Source: Anaerolineales bacterium UBA2232
Lineage (GTDB): Bacteria > Chloroflexota > Anaerolineae > UBA2200
Reading direction: 5' to 3'
DNA: 6,539 bases
Assembly (NCBI GenBank): GCA_002348045.1
Contig: DDYO01000207.1
Location: 1-6,539, forward strand
Shown here piece after piece: positions 1-5,174 of the stretch. The position numbers and the translations under genes are program-made. Position 1 is the stretch's first letter, and each line of letters starts with the position of its first letter. The notes beneath the pieces are model-generated. The model worked only from the letters and a program-made list of their open reading frames with translations. It was not told the DNA's origin and did not search any database.

Positions 1-1
1 C

Positions 2-16
2 CAGGAGACGGTACAT
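2..16 (-). CDS. Possible start of a leftward gene (first five codons only)
   Basis: On the minus strand an ATG at 16-14 opens the frame MYRLL and runs off the left edge. A purine-rich stretch (GAGAGGAAGGG) lies about ten bases upstream of it, and an in-frame TAA lies just upstream of the ATG, so the frame could only start here. Five codons cannot identify a product. If real, the gene would diverge from the rightward cluster and the DNA between 17 and 413 would be a shared control region. This is a weak call. Confidence 0.15.
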
Positions 17-139
17 CTCACCTACTTACCCTTCCTCTCAGACTTAGGCAGCTGCGCTTGCTTGAGAACACTAGCAGGCGTACCGGGAGCCAGGTCGTCA
101 GTTGGATGACCGGCAATCGCTACATCATTCTAGCTTCCG

Positions 140-159
140 CTGGCTTGCCGGCAAGCCAG
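140..159. promoter_or_regulatory. 20-bp perfect palindrome, possible operator
   Basis: CTGGCTTGCCGGCAAGCCAG reads identically on both strands with no central spacer. The flanking bases (G at 139, A at 160) do not continue the symmetry. It lies about 150 bp upstream of the promoter that precedes the first gene. It is not followed by a T tract, so it does not look like an intrinsic terminator. A dimeric regulator site is a reasonable guess, and no regulator is encoded in the window. A partial copy occurs at 1130-1144. Confidence 0.4.
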
Positions 160-305
160 AGGGACAACGCGAGAGGAAAGACGGAGGCACGTCGGCGCAC
201 CCCAGCTACGGCGCGACTGTGAGCAGCGATTTCCCCGAGCCGCAGCAGCCCAAGGTCGCTGGGCCGGGGTAGCCGAGGGGTGGGTTCCCAGGCCGGTCCC
301 CGTCA

Positions 306-334
306 TTGACAGGCCCTGCGTCGTGGCCTATACT
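306..334 (+). promoter_or_regulatory. Near-consensus sigma70-type promoter with an internal dyad
   Basis: TTGACA at 306-311 and TATACT at 329-334 are separated by exactly 17 bp. The -35 is a perfect match and the -10 differs from TATAAT by one base. Transcription would start near 341, leaving a leader of about 70 bases before the ATG at 414. The inverted repeat AGGCC (311-315) / GGCCT (325-329) sits between and at the edges of the two boxes. This placement is typical of operators for MerR-type regulators, although those promoters usually have 19-20 bp spacers. Confidence 0.65.
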
Positions 335-413
335 GAAAAGTAACACGTTCAAGGGTCTGAATAGTTAGATTACTCAAGTTTTACAGTCTGTTCTTAACGG
401 CAAAGGGGCCCGC

Positions 414-881
414 ATGGACATCCAGCCCACCTTCGAGTTCCAGCCTTCACTCTTACTGGCGGGCTGTCCGCAGTTCGGCGATACAGGCAAGGTATGTCCC
501 GGCGCGGCGTGGGACCGGTTGTTCGCGATCCGTCTGCAGACAGGGCTACCGAAGATCGGCCCCGTCGGTTATGGTGTCCTCGTGCTGCCGCCTGAGTTCC
601 CCGGCAATGACCATCAGCACTACTACTTCGCCGCCTTCGAGGCCACGCCGGAGACTGAGGGCAATCCGGCGTTCTTCCTGTATCGGGTTCCCCGGTGCCA
701 GATCGCGGTCTTTGCCCTGCCAGACAATGACTATGGGTTGTTCGGCACCGTCCAGCGCCATGCCACCGAGGTCTGGCTGCCCTCGTCCGGGTATGCCTTG
801 GCGGGTTCCTTCAGCTTCGAGCGGTACACGAACGGAGAGCCGTACAAGGTCGATGTATGCTTCCCCGTGAAGAGGAGATAG
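414..881 (+). CDS. Stand-alone GyrI-like / AraC-type effector-binding domain protein
   Basis: The 155-residue product looks like a single GyrI-like small-molecule-binding domain, the fold shared by SbmC/GyrI and the C-terminal ligand domains of Rob and BmrR. Family-like stretches are YYFAAFE (70-76) in the region carrying the usual ligand-facing Glu, FFLYRVP (87-93), the VWLPSSGYALAGS segment (120-132), FERY (135-138), and the closing strand VDVCFPVK (146-153). There is no helix-turn-helix, signal peptide or membrane segment, so a soluble sensor, sequestering protein or enzyme is expected. Some relatives bind cationic drugs, others protect gyrase or hydrolyse cyclopropanoid toxins. The ATG at 414 follows AAGGGG (403-408) at five bases and lies about 70 bases downstream of a good promoter. 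A second protein of the same superfamily follows at 1167. Family membership is fairly clear; the ligand is unknown. Confidence 0.8.
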   Translation: MDIQPTFEFQPSLLLAGCPQFGDTGKVCPGAAWDRLFAIRLQTGLPKIGPVGYGVLVLPPEFPGNDHQHYYFAAFEATPETEGNPAFFLYRVPRCQIAVFALPDNDYGLFGTVQRHATEVWLPSSGYALAGSFSFERYTNGEPYKVDVCFPVKRR

Positions 882-1166
882 CGCGGCCCGAGCGCAGCTG
901 AATGCCTACGAGCGCCAGAGGGCCACGGGGCATGCGCCTGTTCCCGTATCTGGCCGCCATATGCGCTTGCCTGTGGAGAGCCATAACAGAGAGATGGAGC
1001 CGGCGCCCTGGGCCGCAGCTCATCTCTGACGTCATCAGCAGCCATGACCCGGAACGCAGTACGCCCAACTGCAAATCCACGATGACTGAACCAGAGAGAG
1101 CATCCGCGCCGCCCACGCGCCCATGACGCCTGGCTTGCGGGCAACCGACCTGACGAGGGAGGGACC
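882..1166. other. 285-bp gap with no supported gene
   Basis: Small open frames cross this gap on both strands (for example 902-1126 plus), but none has a ribosome-binding site with family-like sequence and their translations look like GC-rich noise. There is no terminator-like hairpin with a T tract after the first gene and no convincing promoter before the second. Near the right end, 1130-1144 repeats the left three quarters of the palindrome at 140-159 with one mismatch. The gap is unusually long compared with the 4-bp junction that follows the next gene. Confidence 0.4.
1130..1144. repeat. Partial copy of the upstream palindrome
   Basis: CTGGCTTGCGGGCAA matches the first 15 bases of the palindrome at 140-159 (CTGGCTTGCCGGCAA) with a single mismatch at the tenth base; the following bases diverge. 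It lies 22 bp upstream of the start codon at 1167. It could be a second, degenerate operator placed before the second effector-binding gene, or a chance match. The broken right arm lowers confidence. Confidence 0.25.
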
Positions 1167-1721
1167 ATGGACGAGCAGAAACAGGCCAGTGACCAGACGG
1201 AGAGGCTGACCAACGTGCGGATCGTGTACTTGCCACCCGCCACGGTGGCTGCCAGCCATTTCATCGGACCAGACCCGGAGATGAACGCCGGTCTACCCCT
1301 CGATCGCCTTGTGCGGGACAGCGGGCTGGCCCGGATCAAACCCGATCTACGACACTACGGCTTCAACCACCCGGACCCGTCCCCCGAGCGGCCCGACTAC
1401 GGCTATGAGGTATGGGTCACGATCCCCGACGATCTGGAGGTGCCCGCCCACCTCACCAAGAAGCACTTTGCCGGTGGCCTCTACGCCGCGCACGCCATCG
1501 CGATGGGTCAGTTCGAGCAGTGGGAATGGCTATGTCGCTGGGTAAGCGAGAGCCCCCGGTATGAGGAGAACTGGGGCGACCGCGATTGCATGGGCGGACT
1601 CCTGGAGGAGGTTCTGGACTACATCCACCACATCGACCCGTCGGATGCCGACTCACAGGGAGAGGTGCAGCTAGATCTTCTCTTCCCGATCAAGCCCCGG
1701 AGGCCGGCAGCCAGCTCGTAG
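1167..1721 (+). CDS. GyrI-like effector-binding domain protein (second copy, different subfamily)
   Basis: The 184-residue product resembles the widespread GyrI-like proteins whose hallmark stretches are VRIVYLPPATVAA (17-29), IKPDLRHYGFNHP (57-69), YGYEVWVTIPDDLEVP (78-93) with Glu81 at the conserved ligand-facing position, KKHFAGGLYAAH (98-109), WEWLCRWV (119-126), DCMGGLLEE (140-148) and LDLLFPIK (169-176). Together these cover a whole domain, preceded by only about 15 residues, so no DNA-binding module is attached. The family binds small, often cationic or aromatic molecules; a sensing, sequestering or hydrolytic role is inferred. The ATG at 1167 follows GAGGGAGGG (1155-1163). The protein is not a close duplicate of the one at 414: lengths and motifs differ, although both belong to the superfamily. 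Composition is high (118 of 180 bases G+C in 1381-1560), unlike the gene that follows after only four bases. Confidence 0.88.
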   Translation: MDEQKQASDQTERLTNVRIVYLPPATVAASHFIGPDPEMNAGLPLDRLVRDSGLARIKPDLRHYGFNHPDPSPERPDYGYEVWVTIPDDLEVPAHLTKKHFAGGLYAAHAIAMGQFEQWEWLCRWVSESPRYEENWGDRDCMGGLLEEVLDYIHHIDPSDADSQGEVQLDLLFPIKPRRPAASS

Positions 1722-1725
1722 GCGT

Positions 1726-2721
1726 GTGGCAGAACATCAAACAGGCAGGAAAAGGTTGAAAAAGGAGATTGACCTCACAGAAGTACGCCGGATATGTGCC
1801 GAGTATCAGATCGAGATCAAGGACTTGAAATCGATCACCGGAAGCTTTGGCAAGCAGATATTCCTCATCAATCAGGCACTCCTCTTGCGGGTGTCGGAAA
1901 CACCCATGACGCTTGAACAGGATAAATTCAGACGCGTCGCCACGCTGGATTTCGTTCCGAAGATCATCCACACAGGAGTGCTTCAGCGGGAAGCCGGGCC
2001 CATCTACTACACCCTCTTGACCTTGCTGCCGGGCGACGACTTTATCAGTGTTTATCGAGAGACCACTGAAGCGCAGCAAAGGCAACTGGGGAGGGATATC
2101 GCGGTCTTCTTGGACACCTTGCATGAGTTCAGCGGAACGGCCTATGACATAGGACTCTATGTGCCGGCGCTTGCGCACTTTTCCGGAACTTGGCGAGAGG
2201 GTCATCATGAATACTGGGAGCTCCTCAGGCAAGAGTCCGAGAAAGCGCACCTGAGGAGCGAAAGCATCCAGGTTTTCGAAAGAGCCTATCGGTTTCTGCA
2301 GGCGTCCAGTGCGGTGCTGGAATACCAGACTGGGCCCAAGCTTCTACACAACGATTTCCACCCGAGGAACATGCTGCTTCATCAGGGGAGATTCTCGGGA
2401 GTGATTGACTGGGAATGCTCACAGTATGGTGAAGCGGATTTCGAGCTGTGCCATCTCATCCACTGGTGCCTTTATCCGCCCAAACCTGACATCGATCTGA
2501 GAGAGTTCCTGCGTGCCCTGTTCGAGGCATCACCCACATGCGCCCAAGTTCCCGATCTTGCGCAGCGCCTGACCCTCTATCAGATTGAACACGAGATACA
2601 ACAGATCAATTGGCAGGGCAGCGAAGCTGAATCCTTGAGGGTTCCTCGTCTTGTCCGTTGGATGGATGGGGGTGTAGATGAGTTGTTTGCCAATCTGGAT
2701 GTCGATGGGCGCGGCGGCTGA
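1726..2721 (+). CDS. Aminoglycoside phosphotransferase (APH)-family small-molecule kinase
   Basis: The product (331 residues from GTG 1726) has the APH/choline-kinase fold. Seen in order: a glycine-rich nucleotide loop SFGKQIF (40-46), the LLLRVS strand (52-57), a hinge-like TLLTLLPGDDF (96-106), the catalytic loop LLHNDFHPRNMLL (206-218) with Asp210 and Asn215, and the metal-binding VIDWE (226-230) with Asp228. Such enzymes move the ATP gamma-phosphate to a hydroxyl of an antibiotic, sugar or amino alcohol; the acceptor here is unknown and resistance is not shown. GTG 1726 is only four bases after the previous stop but its nearest GGAGG (1699-1703) is far away. TTG 1756 with AGGAAAAGG directly before it is a good alternative and would remove ten residues. 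About half the bases in a 180-base sample (1801-1980) are G+C, well below the preceding gene. Confidence 0.88.
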   Translation: MAEHQTGRKRLKKEIDLTEVRRICAEYQIEIKDLKSITGSFGKQIFLINQALLLRVSETPMTLEQDKFRRVATLDFVPKIIHTGVLQREAGPIYYTLLTLLPGDDFISVYRETTEAQQRQLGRDIAVFLDTLHEFSGTAYDIGLYVPALAHFSGTWREGHHEYWELLRQESEKAHLRSESIQVFERAYRFLQASSAVLEYQTGPKLLHNDFHPRNMLLHQGRFSGVIDWECSQYGEADFELCHLIHWCLYPPKPDIDLREFLRALFEASPTCAQVPDLAQRLTLYQIEHEIQQINWQGSEAESLRVPRLVRWMDGGVDELFANLDVDGRGG

Positions 2722-2734
2722 CGCTGGTCGCTAG

Positions 2735-2759
2735 ACGGACACACGCGACACGGGTCCGT
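2735..2759 (+). other. Short inverted repeat before the DUF998 ribosome-binding site
   Basis: ACGGAC (2735-2740) and GTCCGT (2754-2759) can pair as a 6-bp stem around a 13-base loop, ending just before AGGAGG. In RNA it could affect initiation at 2772. Six-base stems arise by chance in GC-rich DNA, so this is only a candidate. Confidence 0.2.
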
Positions 2760-2765
2760 AGGAGG
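2760..2765 (+). promoter_or_regulatory. Consensus ribosome-binding site before the DUF998 remnant
   Basis: AGGAGG is placed six bases before the ATG at 2772. This full consensus fixes the start of the short frame and shows that the remnant still has intact initiation signals although the gene is broken. Confidence 0.7.
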
Positions 2766-2771
2766 AAACCG

Positions 2772-2945
2772 ATGCGCTCAGTTGTCAATGAAAGAGATGT
2801 CTTCCGGCAGATCCTGCTCTGGTGCGGCGTCCTTGCGCCGCTGCTGCATATGGCGACGGACCAGCTCAAGGGGAGACTACTGCAGGGCTACCGCTTCGCG
2901 GCCCAGTCAATGAGTGAGCTGAGTGCCTCCGGCGCGCCGACGTGA
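2772..2945 (+). pseudogene. DUF998 membrane protein, N-terminal fragment
   Basis: This 57-codon frame is too short to be a whole DUF998 protein (usually about 200 residues with several membrane helices), yet it looks like the start of one. LLWCGVLAPLLHMATDQLKG (15-34) matches the usual first helix, and GYRFAAQSMSELSASGAPT (39-57) matches the characteristic conserved loop, which in intact members continues with Arg and a second helix. Here a TGA follows GAPT immediately. A hydrophobic stretch continues in another frame (2942-3079), so a frameshift plus loss of the remaining helices is the simplest reading. An ideal AGGAGG precedes the start, so a short peptide with one helix may still be made. 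The family has no established biochemical role that I can state. Recognition is from remembered family sequence. Confidence 0.65.
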
Positions 2946-3079
2946 TCATCATGTTCCTCAGCGTCATATGTTTCGTCCTGGGTATGGTGTTTGGCGCGGT
3001 CGCGTACGGCGGCTGGACGATTTCACAAGAGGAGGTCAACGATGGCAAATCTCGTCTACTTCGCGATTTCGTCGCTTGA
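2942..3079 (+). pseudogene. Frameshifted hydrophobic continuation of the DUF998 remnant
   Basis: GTG 2942 overlaps the preceding TGA (GTGA) and opens a 45-residue frame. It begins with a clear membrane segment, IIMFLSVICFVLGMVFGAVA, followed by YGGW, then loses hydrophobicity where it enters the next gene (from 3042). The position and the FGAVAYGGW ending resemble the second DUF998 helix, which normally ends in an FGxGxW-like motif about 16-18 residues after GAPT. I infer one ancestral gene with a frameshift near 2942 and a deletion after about 3020. The alternative is an independent small membrane peptide, translationally coupled through the GTGA overlap. Confidence 0.4.
3030..3035 (+). promoter_or_regulatory. 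Ribosome-binding site that fixes the reductase-like start
   Basis: AGGAGG lies six bases before ATG 3042. It decides in favour of that start over the upstream in-frame GTG at 2991, whose extension would add 17 residues (MARSRTAAGRFHKRRST) that do not belong to the family and lie in the membrane-coding remnant. Confidence 0.8.
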
Positions 3080-3611
3080 TGGATATATCGAGGACACAAA
3101 CGGGAGTTTCGATTGGTCAGCACCAGACGATGAAGTGCACGGCTACATCAACGATCTCGTGCGAGAGAGCGGCACTTTTCTGTATGGTCGCCGGATGTAT
3201 GAGACTATGGCGGTATGGGAGACTGACCCCAGTTTGGGCGCTTCATCCCCACTCATGGCAGACTTCGCGGAAATCTGGCAGGCAGCCGACAAAATCGTGT
3301 ACTCCAAGACTCTGAAGGCGGTATCCACGCGCAAGACGCGGATTGAGAGAGACTTCGATCCCGAGGCAATCCGACATCTGAGAGCAACTGCCCGGCAGGA
3401 TATCGGCATCGGCGGTCCCAATCTCGCCGGACACGCCTTCAGAGCAGGGTTGATCGACCAGTGCCACCTCTTCCTCGCACCTATCATATTGGGAGGCGGC
3501 AAACCATCACTCCCTGAGAGTGTCCGCTTGGATCTGGAGCTCTTGGAGGTACACCGCTTTGGTAACGGCATGGTTCACCTCCACTATAGATCTCGACAGG
3601 GAAGGCACTAG
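3042..3611 (+). CDS. Dihydrofolate reductase-like protein (RibD C-terminal domain family)
   Basis: The 189-residue product is a typical single-domain RibD-C/DHFR-like protein. Visible hallmarks are MANLVYFAISSLDGYI (1-16), the FDW motif (23-25), FLYGRRMYETM (46-56), DFAEIWQAADKIVYSKTL (74-91), the nucleotide-site stretch IGIGGPNLAGHAFRAGLIDQ (121-140) and PIILGGGKPSLP (147-158), closing with FGNGMVHLHYR (173-183). This fold binds NADPH; true RibD uses it to reduce a pyrimidine in riboflavin synthesis. Stand-alone members like this have mostly unproven substrates, so neither folate nor flavin synthesis should be assumed. The length is normal and no key region is missing. The start is set by AGGAGG at 3030-3035. 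It sits directly downstream of a broken DUF998 gene, and its composition is intermediate (67 of 120 bases G+C in 3121-3240). Confidence 0.9.
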   Translation: MANLVYFAISSLDGYIEDTNGSFDWSAPDDEVHGYINDLVRESGTFLYGRRMYETMAVWETDPSLGASSPLMADFAEIWQAADKIVYSKTLKAVSTRKTRIERDFDPEAIRHLRATARQDIGIGGPNLAGHAFRAGLIDQCHLFLAPIILGGGKPSLPESVRLDLELLEVHRFGNGMVHLHYRSRQGRH

Positions 3612-3620
3612 TCCTAGCTT

Positions 3621-3647
3621 GCGGTCGTTAGGTGCAGCTCGGACCGC
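3621..3647 (+). other. Inverted repeat just after the reductase-like gene
   Basis: GCGGTC (3621-3626) pairs with GACCGC (3642-3647) around a 15-base loop, starting ten bases after the stop codon. No T tract follows, so it is not a standard intrinsic terminator. It could protect or attenuate the transcript, or be chance. Confidence 0.25.
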
Positions 3648-3687
3648 CGATGAGCGCCACGGTCGCCCCCTGCGATACAGGACGGTT

Positions 3688-3712
3688 GGCCGATGCGCTC
3701 GCAGGATCGGCC
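3688..3712 (+). other. Second inverted repeat upstream of the DUF4256 gene
   Basis: GGCCGAT (3688-3694) and ATCGGCC (3706-3712) form a perfect 7-bp stem with an 11-base loop; two outer T-G wobble pairs are possible. It lies about 60 bases before the start at 3774 and lacks a following T tract. A leader structure or protein-binding dyad is possible. Confidence 0.3.
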
Positions 3713-3755
3713 GGTGAGGTGGTTCTCAGTCTATACGCCTGACACACCCGTTCAA

Positions 3756-3763
3756 AGGAGAGG
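3756..3763 (+). promoter_or_regulatory. Ribosome-binding site that fixes the DUF4256 start
   Basis: AGGAGAGG ends ten bases before ATG 3774, the first codon of a frame that then looks like the family throughout. A nearer ATG at 3764 is out of frame. The in-frame ATG at 3693 lies inside the inverted repeat, has no such site, and would add 27 residues unlike the family. Confidence 0.65.
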
Positions 3764-3773
3764 ATGGTCCAGC

Positions 3774-4349
3774 ATGAACAGCACGAATACCGACACCAAA
3801 GAGTTGTCACCTGAACAACGCGAGGCGCTTCTCAGCGCACTGAAGGCCCGTTTCGAGAAAAACATGAACCGCCATGGAGGTCTTGAATGGGCCGAAGTCC
3901 AGGCAAAGCTGGAAGCTAATCCTGGAAAACTCTGGTCGCTCAGTGAAATGGAGAGAACCGGCGGCGAACCAGATGTCGTGGGTCACGCTACACAGACGGG
4001 CGAATTCGTTTTCTACGATTGTTCGGCAGAAAGCCCCAAAGGCCGCACAAATGTGTGTTATGACCGCGAGGCACTGGAGTCCAGGAAAGAGCATAAGCCG
4101 GGAGATTCTGCTGTGGATATGGCGACTGCCATGGGCATCGAGATCCTGACGGAAGAGCAATATCGAGAGCTGCAGGAACTTGGCGAGTTCGATACGAAAA
4201 CGTCGAGCTGGCTAAAAACACCTCCTGAGATCAGAAGGCTCGGCGGTGCCCTGTTCGCCGATCGTCGCTACAACCATGTCTTTGTGTACCACAATTCTGC
4301 ACCTTCCTACTACGGCGTCAGGGGATTCCGTGGCTCGCTGAAGGTCTAG
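3774..4349 (+). CDS. DUF4256 family protein
   Basis: The 191-residue product matches DUF4256 nearly end to end, as I remember the family: LSPEQREALLSALKARFEKN (11-30), MNRHGGLEWAEVQAKLEANP (31-50), LWSLSEMERTGGEPDVVG (53-70), FVFYDCSAESPKGR (78-91), VCYDREALESRK (94-105), MATAMGIEILTEEQYRELQ (116-134), FDTKTSSWLKTP (139-150), LGGALFADRRY (156-166) and VFVYHNSAPSYYGVRGFRGS (169-188). The biochemical role is not known to me. The protein is soluble with no signal peptide or membrane helix. Conserved Cys83 and Cys95 and many charged residues are visible, but I will not infer catalysis from them. Upstream lies a 162-bp gap with two inverted repeats and no clear promoter; the MBL gene starts 60 bases downstream. 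Composition is low for the window (62 of 120 bases G+C in 3841-3960). Confidence 0.88.
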   Translation: MNSTNTDTKELSPEQREALLSALKARFEKNMNRHGGLEWAEVQAKLEANPGKLWSLSEMERTGGEPDVVGHATQTGEFVFYDCSAESPKGRTNVCYDREALESRKEHKPGDSAVDMATAMGIEILTEEQYRELQELGEFDTKTSSWLKTPPEIRRLGGALFADRRYNHVFVYHNSAPSYYGVRGFRGSLKV

Positions 4350-4409
4350 ATCCCGCACCGAGAGCCAGATCAGAGCCTGGAAACGGGTCACGCAGAAGAG
4401 AGGTCGCGG

Positions 4410-5039
4410 ATGGCTTCGGAGAGCGAAGCACAACCTATTACGATCGTCAATGTGGGCTATCGCTCGACCAACTACTGGGTCGTCAGCGCGGGCACGTCGC
4501 GGCTGCTGGTTGACATCGGCTGGCCGGGGACACTCGGAACCATGAAGGCGAGCCTCAAGCGGATGGGCGTGCCCCTCCGAGAGATTCGCTACGCGCTCGC
4601 CACCCACTATCACATCGACCACGCGGGTCTTGCCGAGGAGCTGAAGAAGGAAGGCATTCCCCTCCTCGTCCTCGATGTCCAGGTTGGCGCCATCCCCCTG
4701 ATGAAGACCTGGACCAAGCCGGGAGACAACTACGTCGAGATCACTGGGGATGGCAACATAGTTATCTCATTCGAGCAGAGCCGCCGGCTCCTGGGCCAGA
4801 TCGGGATCGCTGGGGAGATCCTGCATACCCCCGGCCACTCCGAGCACTGTGTCTCGCTCCTGCTGGATGACGGCTCGGTCTTCACCGGCGATCTCCCGCC
4901 TGAAACCTATGCCTTCGACAACCCCGTCGCTCTGACGACCTGGAGACGCCTCCGCAAGAAGGGGGCTACCCGGGTGTATCCCGCGCACGGTCCGATCAGA
5001 GCCATGGATGAAACGCCAGGCCACCCCGCGCCGGAATGA
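4410..5039 (+). CDS. Metallo-beta-lactamase-fold hydrolase
   Basis: The 209-residue product carries the full metal-binding set of the MBL superfamily. This comprises Asp35 in LLVDIGWPGT; the THYHIDHAG motif (65-73) with His66, His68, Asp70 and His71; His143 in HTPGHS; Asp161 in FTGDL; and His193 in YPAHGP. Two zinc or iron ions are therefore expected, and a hydrolytic role is likely. The short length and the single domain suit the glyoxalase II or quorum-lactonase-like groups rather than a classical beta-lactamase, and no signal peptide is present, so it is probably cytoplasmic. The substrate cannot be read from the sequence. The ATG at 4410 follows GAGAGG (4398-4403). It may be co-transcribed with the DUF4256 gene 60 bases upstream, although its composition is higher (76 of 120 bases G+C in 4561-4680). 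It converges on the AbiE pair. Confidence 0.92.
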   Translation: MASESEAQPITIVNVGYRSTNYWVVSAGTSRLLVDIGWPGTLGTMKASLKRMGVPLREIRYALATHYHIDHAGLAEELKKEGIPLLVLDVQVGAIPLMKTWTKPGDNYVEITGDGNIVISFEQSRRLLGQIGIAGEILHTPGHSEHCVSLLLDDGSVFTGDLPPETYAFDNPVALTTWRRLRKKGATRVYPAHGPIRAMDETPGHPAPE

Positions 5040-5174
5040 TGTCCTTTTCCTGCGTCGCCCCCGAGCGGGAAGGTCCAATGGTGTATGTGCGGCTTTGTGG
5101 CCATCGGCTGGGCGAGGTGTCGGGTCGGCATCGAACAGCGCCAAACGTCCCGTCCGCAATCCTGCTGGCCTTTC

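Larger units (their letters stand above)
17..413. other. Intergenic control region without a recognisable gene
   Basis: I see no open frame of useful length, no tRNA and no rRNA signature here. The region holds a 20-bp perfect palindrome at 140-159, a strong-looking sigma70-type promoter at 306-334 with an inverted repeat between its boxes, and a leader of about 70 bases before the first gene. The leader (341-413) is distinctly more A+T rich than the GC-rich DNA before it (200-300). A short hairpin (GCCCA/TGGGC, about 248-264) is too weak to interpret. Confidence 0.5.

Noticed and set aside
1027..1034. TGACGTCA palindrome
   Set aside because: An 8-bp palindrome is expected by chance in a window of this size and it is not near a promoter.
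902..1126. Plus-strand frame of 74 codons in the gap between the two GyrI-like genes
   Set aside because: The sequence is Arg/Pro/Ser-rich, has no good ribosome-binding site and no recognisable motif. It could only be rescued by conservation in relatives.
731..1339. Long minus-strand open frame of 202 codons
   Set aside because: It overlaps the ends of two well-supported plus-strand genes and its translation has no family-like stretches. It is a by-product of GC-rich codon usage.
2991..3041. GTG-initiated N-terminal extension of the reductase-like protein
   Set aside because: The ATG at 3042 has an ideal AGGAGG and begins the family's typical MANLVY sequence; the extension is Arg-rich and unlike the family.
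3627..3633. GTTAGGT, matching the integron attC core consensus GTTRRRY, in a spacer between cassette-like genes
   Set aside because: No RYYYAAC partner was found within about 150 bp upstream, and the other spacers have no matching pairs. GCCCAAC at 1063-1069 likewise lacks a downstream partner. A cassette array is not supported.
3693..3773. ATG-initiated N-terminal extension of the DUF4256 protein
   Set aside because: The extension does not resemble the family and has no ribosome-binding site, whereas 3774 has AGGAGAGG upstream.
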